From: Nodosilinea sp. E11
GTDB taxonomy: Bacteria > Cyanobacteriota > Cyanobacteriia > Phormidesmidales > Phormidesmidaceae
Direction of reading: 5' to 3'
DNA length: 64,000 bases
Assembly: GCF_032813545.1 (NCBI RefSeq)
Contig: NZ_CP136520.1
Coordinates: 2,226,001 to 2,290,000 of the forward strand
The position numbers were made by a program, and so were the translations under genes. Below are positions 17,822 through 25,846 of this stretch, one piece after another. The notes under the pieces were generated by a model. It was given only the letters and a program-made list of their open reading frames with translations, was not told where the DNA came from and ran no database searches. Within the stretch, counting starts at the first letter, position 1. Every line of letters starts with the position of its first letter.

Positions 17822-19297
17822 ATGCCCCTCACTCCCCTCACCCTTTCTCCCCACCAGGTACTCTACGAGCAGGTGGCCGATCGCCTCCAGCAGCTGATCA
17901 CCGACGGCCCCCTCAAGCCAGGCGATCGCCTGCCCTCAGTGCGTAAGCTGCGGGCGCAGCTCTCCGTCAGCACGTCCACGGTGATGGAAGCTTACCGACT
18001 GTTAGAGGATCGGGGCTTGATTGTGGCACGGCCCCAGTCGGGCTACTACGTCAAACAAACCGTTCTAGATCTGCCCCAAGAGCCTGCCCCCACGGCACCG
18101 CCGCGTCAGGCCACCGATATTGATATCTCGCTGGCCTTCGAGGTGATGAACCGCATGCGCGATGGGGGGTTAATTCAGCTGGGGGCGGCGCTGCCCGACC
18201 TAGAGCAGCTCCCTCTAGCCCAGCTCAACCGGCTGATGGGCAAAGTGATCCGGGAGGATCCAAATCTGACTCATTCCTACGGCACGCTGCAGGGCAGCTA
18301 CCGCCTGCGGTCAGAATTGGCCAAACGCATGCTCGATGCAGGCTGCTCAGTCCACCCCGATCAGATGGTGATTACTAATGGGGCTAACGAGGCCATTTAT
18401 TTTTGTCTCCAGGCTCTGACCCAGCCCGGCGATACGGTGGCGATCGAGTCGCCCACCTACTTTGCCACGCTAGAAGCGATGAAATGCTTGGGGCTCAAGG
18501 CCTTGCCCCTGCCCACCCATCCCCGCGACGGCCTCAGTCTGCCCCATCTAGAAGAAGCTTTGCAAACTGGCGAGGTCAAGGTGCTGCTGCTGGTCTCCAA
18601 CTTTAGCAACCCCTTGGGCAGCTGTATGGGCGATCGCCAGAAAAAGCGCCTGATGAATCTGCTCAACCAGTACGACACCCCGCTGATCGAAGATGATGTC
18701 TACGGTGACCTCTGCTTCGAGGGCAATCGCCCCAAGGCGATCAAAGCCTTTGATACCGAAAACCGAGTGCTCTACTGCGCCTCGGTGAGCAAAACCCTAT
18801 CGCCGGGGCTGCGGGTGGGTTGGTGCGCTGGCAGCCGCTACCACACCGCGATCGCCCGAATGAAGTCGATTCTCAACCAAAATACAGCGATGGCCCCTCA
18901 GCTGACGGTGGCGGCTTTTTTAGCCAATGGCGGCTACGATCGCCACCTACGCCACCTGCGCCGTAGCTACCACGAGCAAATGCTGCGCATGCAGCAGGCA
19001 GTGCGCGACTACTTTCCCGCCGAGACCTGCATGACCCGGCCCAGCGGCGGCCACGTGCTGTGGCTAGAGATGCCCGAGGGCTTCGACTCCATGCGGCTCT
19101 ACCGCGAGGCCCTGGAGCGGGGCATTGCGATCGCCCCTGGGGTCATGTTTTCGGCCTCGGGTCAGGGCTACGGCAACTGCTTTCGGCTAAACACAGCAGT
19201 GCCCTGGACAGAGGCGATCGAGCAGGCGATGCAAACCCTGGGCCTGTTGATCAAAAAACAGCTTGCAGAAAGTTTTCTGCAAGCTGATCGAGCTTGA
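17822..19297 (+). CDS. MocR/PdxR-type GntR regulator with aminotransferase domain
   Basis: A 491-residue fusion. Residues about 7-78 are a GntR winged helix (VLYEQVADRLQQLITDGPLK, then LPSVRKLRAQLSVSTSTVMEAYRLLEDRGL). The remainder is a fold-type I PLP aminotransferase-like domain, with GTLQGSYRLRSELAKRM, ITNGANEAIYFCLQAL, VSNFSNPLGSCM, LIEDDVYGDL and the PLP-lysine motif SVSKTLSPGLRVGW. Such proteins regulate vitamin B6, GABA or related genes, or occasionally act as enzymes. No obvious target gene sits alongside. A 12-bp-stem palindrome covers the last codons (19259-19286). Confidence 0.9.
   Translation: MPLTPLTLSPHQVLYEQVADRLQQLITDGPLKPGDRLPSVRKLRAQLSVSTSTVMEAYRLLEDRGLIVARPQSGYYVKQTVLDLPQEPAPTAPPRQATDIDISLAFEVMNRMRDGGLIQLGAALPDLEQLPLAQLNRLMGKVIREDPNLTHSYGTLQGSYRLRSELAKRMLDAGCSVHPDQMVITNGANEAIYFCLQALTQPGDTVAIESPTYFATLEAMKCLGLKALPLPTHPRDGLSLPHLEEALQTGEVKVLLLVSNFSNPLGSCMGDRQKKRLMNLLNQYDTPLIEDDVYGDLCFEGNRPKAIKAFDTENRVLYCASVSKTLSPGLRVGWCAGSRYHTAIARMKSILNQNTAMAPQLTVAAFLANGGYDRHLRHLRRSYHEQMLRMQQAVRDYFPAETCMTRPSGGHVLWLEMPEGFDSMRLYREALERGIAIAPGVMFSASGQGYGNCFRLNTAVPWTEAIEQAMQTLGLLIKKQLAESFLQADRA
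19259..19286 (+). terminator. Palindrome at the 3' end of the MocR gene, possible terminator
   Basis: CAGCTTGCAGAA and its reverse complement TTCTGCAAGCTG surround a 4-nt loop within the last coding bases, just before the convergent thioredoxin gene. There is no T-tract, so termination is only a possibility. Confidence 0.35.
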
Positions 19298-19343
19298 ACA
19301 TGACTGCAATCAGGCTCTGGCCTGGGGTTTAAGGAGTCTGAGG

Positions 19344-19667
19344 CTAGGCCAGATGCTTGTCGAGGGTGGTGCTGTATTCGTCATACTTTTTGGCACCAAC
19401 GAGGGTTTCTGCTACGTCGCCCTGGGCAAAAAACACTACGGCTGGAATACTGCGAATGCCGTATCGTTTTGCCACCGATTGATTGGCATCGAGGTCTAGC
19501 TTGAAGACTTTGACGCGATCGCTATAGTCGTCTGCTAGCTTATCGATCAGGGGGGCAACGAGTTTGCAGGGGCCACACCAGGTCGCTGTGCAATCGACCA
19601 CAAATAGCGTCTCAGAGCTCAAAAGCGCATCAAACTCAGCTTCGTCTTGAATATAGGCAGCGGGCAT
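19344..19667 (-). CDS. Thioredoxin
   Basis: A 107-residue single-domain thioredoxin with the active site ATWCGPCKL (WCGPC at about 32-36), the cis-proline strand GIRSIPAVVFF and the hydrophobic FKLDLDANQSVAKRYGI helix. It has no signal peptide, so it is cytosolic, and it reduces disulphides of target proteins with electrons from a thioredoxin reductase. The gene stands alone, convergent with the MocR-type gene. Cyanobacteria carry several thioredoxins; which type this is cannot be fixed here. Confidence 0.93.
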   Translation of the reverse strand: MPAAYIQDEAEFDALLSSETLFVVDCTATWCGPCKLVAPLIDKLADDYSDRVKVFKLDLDANQSVAKRYGIRSIPAVVFFAQGDVAETLVGAKKYDEYSTTLDKHLA

Positions 19668-19916
19668 AGGTCAAATCTCATCAAAATCTTATTCTCTCAC
19701 GGCGCTTCCCCTTCCTGCAGAACGCCATCCCATTGATCCGAGTTACCCTCCGTTAGACGTAGTCTGCTCCTAAAGCCATGCTGGGTGTCATTTTCGAACT
19801 TTGCAGAGCGGCTTTTCCTCAGACAAAGTGCAGCATAAAGATTATGTCTTCACCACAGAGCAAGCGCTGCTATAGGGCTGGTCAATCTCAACTAAACAAT
19901 GCTGTAGCAATAACAT

Positions 19917-20023
19917 TTATAGCCATAGTCACTTGGGTTAGGACATCCAGATACCTTAGAGAGGTTCGAACGTTCAAACGTTTTTAGGGACAATGTCTTA
20001 ACCAGACTGGCTACAGCTATAAC
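19917..20023 (+). mobile_element. MITE-like palindromic element, copy B
   Basis: About 107 bp from TTATAGCCATAGTCACTTGG to CTGGCTACAGCTATAAC. The ends are imperfect 30-bp inverted repeats (about 22 of 30 matching by eye) around GTTCGAACGTTCAAACGTTT. It is the inverted relative of 9374-9479. It occupies part of the 500-bp gap before the SH3-domain gene; the rest of the gap shows nothing supportable. Confidence 0.75.
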
Positions 20024-20169
20024 AAAGGCTTGGATGCGTTACTCAACCACCGACAGATCGCATGAACCCCACCCTATAACTTAATGTTGTTCTGCTGGCT
20101 TGCCTTTCATCGGATACGTTCAAAGTCAGCATCAGATTTACAATCCATCCATGCTTTTGAGGTCAGGCA

Positions 20170-20790
20170 ATGCAATTACCCGCAGGAACCTACGCTACGA
20201 CGGGTAGCCTCTACACCAACTCCTATAGAGTGATTTTTAGGCAGGGCGATCGCACCGGCATTTTGCTCGTCAATGGCCCAGCCAGCCCCTATGCAGGCTA
20301 TGAAAATAACCTGGTCAGCAGCCTATCTTTTAAAGACGGTAGCGCCTCGATAGACGCGACCCAGCAAGTCCTGCTCATCAACCCTAGCCCAGACGAGGTA
20401 TTTGAGCCTGGCAGGACACATTTTGCCCTAGCCGATCAGCCTGAGGTGGTGTGGGAGCAGATTAACGACACTGTCGAATTATCTGATGTAATGAGTGCTT
20501 GTCTGGCGTCTATCGATAGCTTTTCAAAAGTACTTCAGGGGCGATTTATTCAAGGCTTAGCCATGCTCAAAGCCGAAAATACCGCTTCACGCATCAATGT
20601 GCGCAGCGGCCCAGGTCTCAACTATACAGCCCAACACTACGGCCTAGTTGGGGATGAGGTCACCTGCCTAGCCGCCGCCCCAGGAGAAGACAGCTCTGAC
20701 CAACTTTGGTACCAGGTGAAATTTGACCAGGGCCAGTACTCCTCTGAGGCAGAAGGCTGGATACGAGGCGACTTGATCGACTGGCTTTAA
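20170..20790 (+). CDS. SH3-like domain protein, 206 aa
   Basis: The C-terminal part (about 135-206) is a bacterial SH3_3 domain: ASRINVRSGPGLNYTAQHYGLVGDEVTCLAA, then LWYQVKFDQG and EGWIRGDLIDWL. The N-terminal 110 residues form a beta-rich region (LPAGTYATTGSLYTNSYRVIF, TGILLVNGPASPYAGY) of unknown fold. No signal peptide is evident. Bacterial SH3 domains often bind peptidoglycan or peptides; the actual role is unknown. Flanked by dispersed repeats on both sides. Confidence 0.75.
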   Translation: MQLPAGTYATTGSLYTNSYRVIFRQGDRTGILLVNGPASPYAGYENNLVSSLSFKDGSASIDATQQVLLINPSPDEVFEPGRTHFALADQPEVVWEQINDTVELSDVMSACLASIDSFSKVLQGRFIQGLAMLKAENTASRINVRSGPGLNYTAQHYGLVGDEVTCLAAAPGEDSSDQLWYQVKFDQGQYSSEAEGWIRGDLIDWL

Positions 20791-20819
20791 CTGTGCAGCA
20801 GAGGGCAAAAGCCTCACAG

Positions 20820-20928
20820 TTATACCAAATCCGATTTGGTAAACCCCGGTTCATAATCCAGGAACCCCGTAGGGGCGTAGCATGCTACGCCCCTACAAAT
20901 CGGGGGTATTCGTTCAGGATTCAGTATT
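20820..20928 (+). repeat. Dispersed repeat, ATACCAAATCCGA family, copy 2
   Basis: Reads TTATACCAAATCCGATTTGG, then AACCCCGGTTCATAATCC, GTAGGGGCGTAGCATGCTAC and ends GGATTCAGTATT. It is the reverse-complement relative of 12120-12225, with few differences. It takes up a third of the 305-bp gap before the next gene. Confidence 0.8.
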
Positions 20929-21094
20929 AGAGGCTGTGGAGTGCAATAACGAGTTTGCAGAAGCCGCAGGTTAGCTGTGCTGGTGAATTGCCCCAGGCCA
21001 TCTCTCCAACGCTCTTTCTAGCGCCAGAGGGCAGTTTTTTACGAGAGCGCTAAGCTGACAATAGCAATATGTAACGAAACATAAAGGAGATCCC

Positions 21095-22078
21095 ATGGGA
21101 TTGGGCCTACTTGTCAACGGTCAGTGGCAGCAAAAGCGCGACCAAGAAGATGACAAAGGCCGCTTTGTGCGGCCTGAAACCGACTTTCACCATTTCACCC
21201 GGGCAGATGGCTCTGGTGACTTTAGGCCAGAGGCAGGACGTTACCACCTCTATGTCTCTCTGGCCTGCCCCTGGGCGCACCGCACGCTGATTATGCGTGA
21301 GTTGAAGGGGCTTACCGAGGCGATTTCGGTGTCTGTGGTAGATCCTTACATGGGCGATGAGGGCTGGTTTTTTAGTGACTACCCCGGTGCTATCCCAGAC
21401 TCAGTAAATGGGGTTAAGTACCTGCGCGAGATCTATACCCAGGCCAAGCCCGATATCTCGGGGCGGGTAACCGTGCCAATTTTGTGGGACAAGCAGACGG
21501 GCACCATCGTTAATAACGAGTCGCGAGAAATTATTCGCATGCTCGACACCGAGTGGAATGATCTGGCCACCAACGCCGTTGACCTCTACCCCGCCAACCT
21601 GCGAGACACCATAGACAGCGCCATCGACGCGATCTATCAGCCGATTAATAACGGTGTGTACCGAGCCGGATTTGCCACCAAACAGGAAGCCTACGCAGAA
21701 GCCGTCACCGAACTCTTCGATGCCCTCGACTACTGGGAAGGCGTGCTCGATCGCCAGCGGTATGTGTGTGGCGATCGCCTGACCGAGGCCGATATCTGTC
21801 TGTTCACCACACTCTATCGGTTCGATGCCGTCTACTACGTGCATTTCAAGTGCAACCTGCGCCGCATTGTCGACTATCCCAACCTGTGGGGTTACCTGCG
21901 CGACTTGTACCAGCAGCCCGCCTTTAAAAACACCTGCAATCTAGATCACATCAAGCGCCACTACTATATGAGTCATCCCGGGGTGAACCCCCACCAGATC
22001 GTGCCCCTGGGGCCGGTGATTGATTTTGACGAGAAGAGCGATCGCGCCGAGCGCTTTAGCCTCACCGCCGCTCGCTAA
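21095..22078 (+). CDS. Glutathionyl-hydroquinone reductase (xi-class GST)
   Basis: A 327-residue protein of the YqjG/PcpF/ECM4 family. The thioredoxin-like N-terminal domain has the reactive-cysteine motif LACPWAHRTLI (about 59-69). The helical C-terminal domain carries YVCGDRLTEADICLFTTLYRFDAVYYVHFKCN. The family reduces glutathionyl-hydroquinones, releasing glutathione, and protects against quinone adducts. ATG at 21095 follows an AAAGGAGAT ribosome site. Monocistronic as far as can be seen. Confidence 0.92.
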   Translation: MGLGLLVNGQWQQKRDQEDDKGRFVRPETDFHHFTRADGSGDFRPEAGRYHLYVSLACPWAHRTLIMRELKGLTEAISVSVVDPYMGDEGWFFSDYPGAIPDSVNGVKYLREIYTQAKPDISGRVTVPILWDKQTGTIVNNESREIIRMLDTEWNDLATNAVDLYPANLRDTIDSAIDAIYQPINNGVYRAGFATKQEAYAEAVTELFDALDYWEGVLDRQRYVCGDRLTEADICLFTTLYRFDAVYYVHFKCNLRRIVDYPNLWGYLRDLYQQPAFKNTCNLDHIKRHYYMSHPGVNPHQIVPLGPVIDFDEKSDRAERFSLTAAR

Positions 22079-22190
22079 CCGGTAGTGCGGTTGCAATGTA
22101 CAGAGAGCGGGTGCAAATGCACCTTGGGTATATTGCTCCCCATGAGCAAAGGGCTTAGCCTGTTCGAGAAGCAAGGTACAAGGTGAAATT

Positions 22191-22628
22191 ATGGACTTAA
22201 TGGGCTTAGTCAACAGTGCGATCGCCGCCAAAGACACCGAGGCTAGCGGCGGCCTGATGGGTTCGATCTTGGGCAGCCTCAATAATGCCCCAGTTGAGAA
22301 CAACAAAATTGGCGGCATTGCCAGCGACCTCCAGGGCATTTTGCAAACTAAGGGCAAAGGAAATCCTGGTTCTTTAATGAGCACGCTACAGACCGTAGCA
22401 GCCACTGGGGCAGTCGAACGCCTGTTGGCTTCCGAGCAGATCGCTGGGATCGCTCAGCACGTGGGGGCTGATCCAGCCATGGTCAGGAGCGTCACCCCGC
22501 TGATTGCTCAGTTTTTAGTCAAAGGGTCTAACAAGCAGGGCGGTGGGCTGCTGCAAAAAGTACTCTCGGGTGAGGTTGACCTGGGCCAAATGGCTGGCCT
22601 GATCGGCGCGGCTAGCAAGTTTATGTAG
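22191..22628 (+). CDS. Hypothetical glycine/alanine-rich helical protein, 145 aa
   Basis: Not firmly recognised; weakly reminiscent of DUF937/YidB-type proteins in its many short Gly-separated helices (GGLMGSILGSLNN, MVRSVTPLIAQFLVKG, GQMAGLIGAASKFM). No signal peptide, no catalytic motif. The start is the ATG at 22191 and a strong hairpin follows the stop (22679-22723), so it is probably a single-gene unit. Confidence 0.6.
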   Translation: MDLMGLVNSAIAAKDTEASGGLMGSILGSLNNAPVENNKIGGIASDLQGILQTKGKGNPGSLMSTLQTVAATGAVERLLASEQIAGIAQHVGADPAMVRSVTPLIAQFLVKGSNKQGGGLLQKVLSGEVDLGQMAGLIGAASKFM

Positions 22629-22678
22629 GGCTAACTAGCTGTCAACTGTCCGAGACGACTGATCCATAACGCTTTGAG

Positions 22679-22723
22679 CGGGGAGGGGATGACTGCGATC
22701 GCAGTTATTCCCTCCCCGTTTCT
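22679..22723 (+). terminator. Terminator-like hairpin
   Basis: CGGGGAGGG pairs with CCCTCCCCG across an inner ACTGC/GCAGT stem, followed by TTTCT. It lies 50 bp past the stop of the 145-aa gene and separates it from the nrt promoter. Confidence 0.65.
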
Positions 22724-22785
22724 ATGTAGGGTTATGCAGAACATACATCTCGCTCATGCGATAAAAGGATGGTTTACTGCAAAGA

Positions 22786-22827
22786 GTAACCAAAAATACA
22801 AAACAGGCGGCGAAGTTTGAATAACTT
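22786..22827 (+). promoter_or_regulatory. NtcA-activated promoter of the nrt operon
   Basis: GTAACCAAAAATAC (22786-22799) fits GTA-N8-TAC exactly. A TAACTT box (22822-22827), fitting TAN3T, begins 22 nt after it, the canonical spacing for class II NtcA promoters. Transcription would begin near 22834, leaving a leader of about 400 nt before nrtA in which I see no clear riboswitch. This predicts nitrogen-status control via 2-oxoglutarate and NtcA. Confidence 0.8.
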
Positions 22828-23237
22828 AACTTCAAATGCCGTGCTGCAAAAATGCAGAAATGCCAACTTTCATCCGGCGTTTTAGTTGATAAACCCACTT
22901 TAGGGCTGCGATTTTGTTAAGTGTGAACATTGTTCTGTCAATAGACCTTAGCCAGTCGGCAAATTTATCTCTTGGCCTTCTCCCAGGCTAAGGATCGTAT
23001 CCCTCTAGGGGTAAAATCAACCCCCAAACTTGTCCATACAGCTATCTATCTCTGTCGGTTCTGCTAGCGTTGCCACAGTTTGATTGAATCAAGTCTGATT
23101 CTATAAAAGGTCAAATTGTGGTATTGGCGGGGCCGAAATTTAGATGAGCTTGAGGTCATCGGCAGTCATAGTATGGCAACGATAGACCATTATTTTGATC
23201 AGTTTTCCGCATCGCATACCGTTGGAGAAAGCGCACT

Positions 23238-24551
23238 ATGACTCGACTAAATCGCCGCAGATTTTTGATGACCGCTGGCACTGCCGCTGCGGGTACTGTG
23301 CTGCTCCATGCATGCAGTCAGGGTGGGTCTAACCCCGCTGCCACCGACACCCCCACCGAGGTAACCCTCGGCCCCGAAGATACCCCCGAAACCCCTACCG
23401 CCAAGCTGGGCTTCATTGCGCTAACCGACTCCGCGCCGCTGATTATCGCCAAGGTTAAGGGCTTCTACGATAAGTACGGCATGACCGATGTCTCGGTCGA
23501 GAAGCAGGCCTCCTGGGGCACCACCCGCGACAACCTGGTGCTGGGTTCCGGTGGTGGCGGCATTGACGGGGCGCACATTCTCACCCCCATGCCCTACCTA
23601 ATTTCTAAGGGCATTGTCACCGATGGCCGCGAAGTGCCGATGTACATTTTGGCCCGCCTCAACACCAACGGCCAGGGCATTTCGCTCTCTAACGACTATC
23701 TCGACACCAACGTGGGCGTAGACAGTTCGGTGCTGAAGGATGTGTTTGCCCAGCGCAAATCGGCGGGCAGCGAACTAAAGGCAGCGATGACCTTCCCCGG
23801 CGGCACCCACGACCTGTGGATTCGCTACTGGCTAGCGGCGGGCGGCATTGACCCCGACCAAGATATCTCCACCATTGTGGTACCGCCGCCTCAGATGGTA
23901 GCCAACGTCAAGGTGGGCAACATGGATGCCTTCTGCGTGGGCGAACCCTGGCCTCTGCAAACCGTGAACCAAAAGATTGGTTTTAACGCCCTGACCACCG
24001 GCGAAATGTGGAAAGACCACCCTGAGAAAGCTCTGGGTATGCGGGCCGACTGGGTAGACGCCAACCCCAAGGCTGCCAAAGCGCTGCTAATGGGCACTCT
24101 AGAAGCCGCCATGTGGTGCAGCAAAGACGAAAACAAAGAAGAGATGTGCCGCATTCTGTCGGAGCGGGCCTGGTTTAACGTGCCCTTCGATGACATCATC
24201 GATCGCTCCCAGGGCAAGTTTGACTTTGGCAATGGCCGGGTCGAAGAGCTGCCTGACCTGAAGCAGAAGTACTGGGATGACTACGCCTCCTACCCCTTCA
24301 AGAGCCACGACCTGTGGTTCCTGGTGGAGAACATTCGCTGGGGCAAGCTGCCCGCCGATACCGATGTCAATGCGTGGGTAGACGAGGTGAACCGCGAAGA
24401 CCTCTGGCGCGAGGCGGCCACCGCCCTGGGCCAAGAAGCCATGATCCCCGAAAGCACTTCCCGTGGCGTCGAGACCTTCTTCGATGGTATCCAGTTCGAC
24501 CCTGAGAACTACCAGGCCTACCTCGACAGCCTCGCCATCAAGCGCGTATAG
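23238..24551 (+). CDS. nrtA: Nitrate/nitrite ABC transporter substrate-binding lipoprotein
   Basis: A 437-residue NrtA/CmpA-family protein. The N-terminus RLNRRRFLMTAGTAAAG then LLHACSQG shows a twin-arginine-like start and a lipobox with cysteine near 26. The mature part begins with TAKLGFIALTDSAPLIIAKVKGF, a family hallmark, followed by GGTHDLWIRYWLAAGGIDPD and CVGEPW. It binds nitrate/nitrite (bicarbonate in the CmpA branch) outside the membrane and delivers it to NrtB. It is first in nrtABCD. The C-terminal domain of nrtC is a paralogue. The NtcA promoter favours nitrate rather than bicarbonate as ligand. Confidence 0.92.
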   Translation: MTRLNRRRFLMTAGTAAAGTVLLHACSQGGSNPAATDTPTEVTLGPEDTPETPTAKLGFIALTDSAPLIIAKVKGFYDKYGMTDVSVEKQASWGTTRDNLVLGSGGGGIDGAHILTPMPYLISKGIVTDGREVPMYILARLNTNGQGISLSNDYLDTNVGVDSSVLKDVFAQRKSAGSELKAAMTFPGGTHDLWIRYWLAAGGIDPDQDISTIVVPPPQMVANVKVGNMDAFCVGEPWPLQTVNQKIGFNALTTGEMWKDHPEKALGMRADWVDANPKAAKALLMGTLEAAMWCSKDENKEEMCRILSERAWFNVPFDDIIDRSQGKFDFGNGRVEELPDLKQKYWDDYASYPFKSHDLWFLVENIRWGKLPADTDVNAWVDEVNREDLWREAATALGQEAMIPESTSRGVETFFDGIQFDPENYQAYLDSLAIKRV

Positions 24552-24568
24552 GTTACCCTCACCCCCAA

Positions 24569-24591
24569 CCCCTCTCCCCCAGGGAGAGGGG
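24569..24591 (+). promoter_or_regulatory. Intercistronic hairpin between nrtA and nrtB
   Basis: CCCCTCTCCC and GGGAGAGGGG form a 10-bp stem with a 3-nt loop, 18 bp past the nrtA stop. There is no T-tract. Such a stem could protect the nrtA message and raise binding-protein levels above the membrane parts; this is inference. Confidence 0.45.
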
Positions 24592-24689
24592 AGCCGAACC
24601 AGATTCTGCCTGGCCTTAACGTTTCAATTTTCCTTTGTCTAGCTCTACTGCCTCGTTCCTCTGTCATACGCCCTGGAGACTTGCTGACC

Positions 24690-25535
24690 ATGACCGCACC
24701 CCTCGATATTCGTCCGGCGCGATCGCGCTTTAACCTGCAAAAGCTCAGCGGCCAGGCGTTGAACTGGCTCAAAGGGTTACTTCCGCCCCTAGTGGCCATT
24801 CTCATTTTTCTGGTGATCTGGCAAGTGATGACTATGGGGCCAGGGGCTAACCTACCCACCCCGGTGCGCACCGTGCAAGACACCTGGGAACTGATTATCA
24901 ATCCCTTCTTTGACTACGGCGGCACTGACCGAGGCCTGTTCTGGCAAGTGTGGAGCAGTCTGCAACGGGTGGCCCTGGGCTTTACCCTAGCGGCGATTGT
25001 CGGCATTGGCTTGGGCATTTTGGTCGGCACCAGTTCACTGATGTACAGCGCCCTCGACCCGCTGTTTCAGATTTTGCGGACGGTGCCGCCCCTGGCCTGG
25101 CTACCGATTTCGCTGGCAGCGTTTCAACAGGCCAACCCCTCGGCCATCTTCGTGATTTTCATTACGGCAATCTGGCCGATCATCATCAACACCACCGAGG
25201 GTGTCCGCCAAATTCCGCAAGACTACAACAACGTGGCCCGGGTGTTGCAGCTATCTAAGCCTGAGTACTTCTTTAAGATTTTATTTCCGGCCACCGTGCC
25301 CTATATTTTCACTGGTCTGCGCATTGGTATCGGCCTCTCCTGGCTGGCGATCGTGGCGGCAGAAATGCTGATTGGCGGCGTGGGCATCGGCTTCTTTATC
25401 TGGGATGCCTGGAATAGCTCTCGCATTAGCGACATCATTATCGCCATTGTCTATGTGGGCATTGTCGGTCTGCTGCTCGATCGCCTGATTGTGTTTGTCG
25501 GCAGTCTGGTGCTGCCCGAAGAGCAAAAGCAGTAA
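24690..25535 (+). CDS. nrtB: Nitrate ABC transporter permease
   Basis: A 281-residue inner-membrane permease with about six hydrophobic segments, beginning with LLPPLVAILIFLVIWQVMTM. The cytoplasmic EAA-like loop is seen around QDYNNVARVLQLSKPEYFFKILFPATVPYIFTGLRIGIG. It forms the channel that works with NrtA outside and NrtC/NrtD inside. ATG at 24690 (MTAPLDIR) is preferred to an upstream TTG. It is followed by a 312-bp gap carrying a palindromic element before nrtC. Confidence 0.92.
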   Translation: MTAPLDIRPARSRFNLQKLSGQALNWLKGLLPPLVAILIFLVIWQVMTMGPGANLPTPVRTVQDTWELIINPFFDYGGTDRGLFWQVWSSLQRVALGFTLAAIVGIGLGILVGTSSLMYSALDPLFQILRTVPPLAWLPISLAAFQQANPSAIFVIFITAIWPIIINTTEGVRQIPQDYNNVARVLQLSKPEYFFKILFPATVPYIFTGLRIGIGLSWLAIVAAEMLIGGVGIGFFIWDAWNSSRISDIIIAIVYVGIVGLLLDRLIVFVGSLVLPEEQKQ

Positions 25536-25539
25536 ACCT

Positions 25540-25719
25540 GTAGGGTGGGCACTGCCCACCATCCCATAATCGGTTCTGAAAACTCAACCTGTGATTCTGC
25601 CAAAGGTCTGCGGCGGGCAGCCAGAAACCCCCTAGGGCACGGCCCACCATTGAACCCCCGCTTCCCAAAATCAATTTGTGATTCTGCCAAAGATTGGTGG
25701 TGGGCCGTGCCCACCCTAC
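25540..25719. repeat. Inverted-repeat element, GTAGGGTGGGCA family, in nrtB-nrtC gap
   Basis: A 180-bp segment bounded by GTAGGGTGGGCACTGCCCAC(C) and the near-complementary GGTGGGCCGTGCCCACCCTA(C). Inside, a phrase starting GTGATTCTGCCAAAG occurs twice (near 25590 and 25678), so part is duplicated. A GCATCGCTGCGCGGATGCAC palindrome follows at about 25740. The reading frame upstream of the nrtC ATG that runs through this DNA is repeat sequence, not protein. Confidence 0.75.
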
Positions 25720-25846
25720 CTGTTCTTTCTCTACCGGGGCATCGCTGCGCGGATGCACCCTACGGCCCTCTCTAGCCCGGCCCCTCCCAGGAGGGGATAA
25801 CCATCCAAAATCCTCTGTTCGCCTGCACCTTCATTCCCTGAGCACC

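Noticed and set aside
19778-19987. 69-aa frame ending VRTFKRF
   Set aside because: The end lies inside MITE copy B, and the same VRTFKRF tail appears from copy A on the other strand, so it is repeat-derived.
22834-23237. Riboswitch in the nrtA leader
   Set aside because: No recognisable aptamer or strong conserved stem was found by eye; the long leader is kept only as an observation.
25694-25846. N-terminal extension of nrtC
   Set aside because: This part translates palindromic repeat DNA (VVGRAHPTCSF and so on) and does not match the family; the ATG at 25847 gives the proper start.
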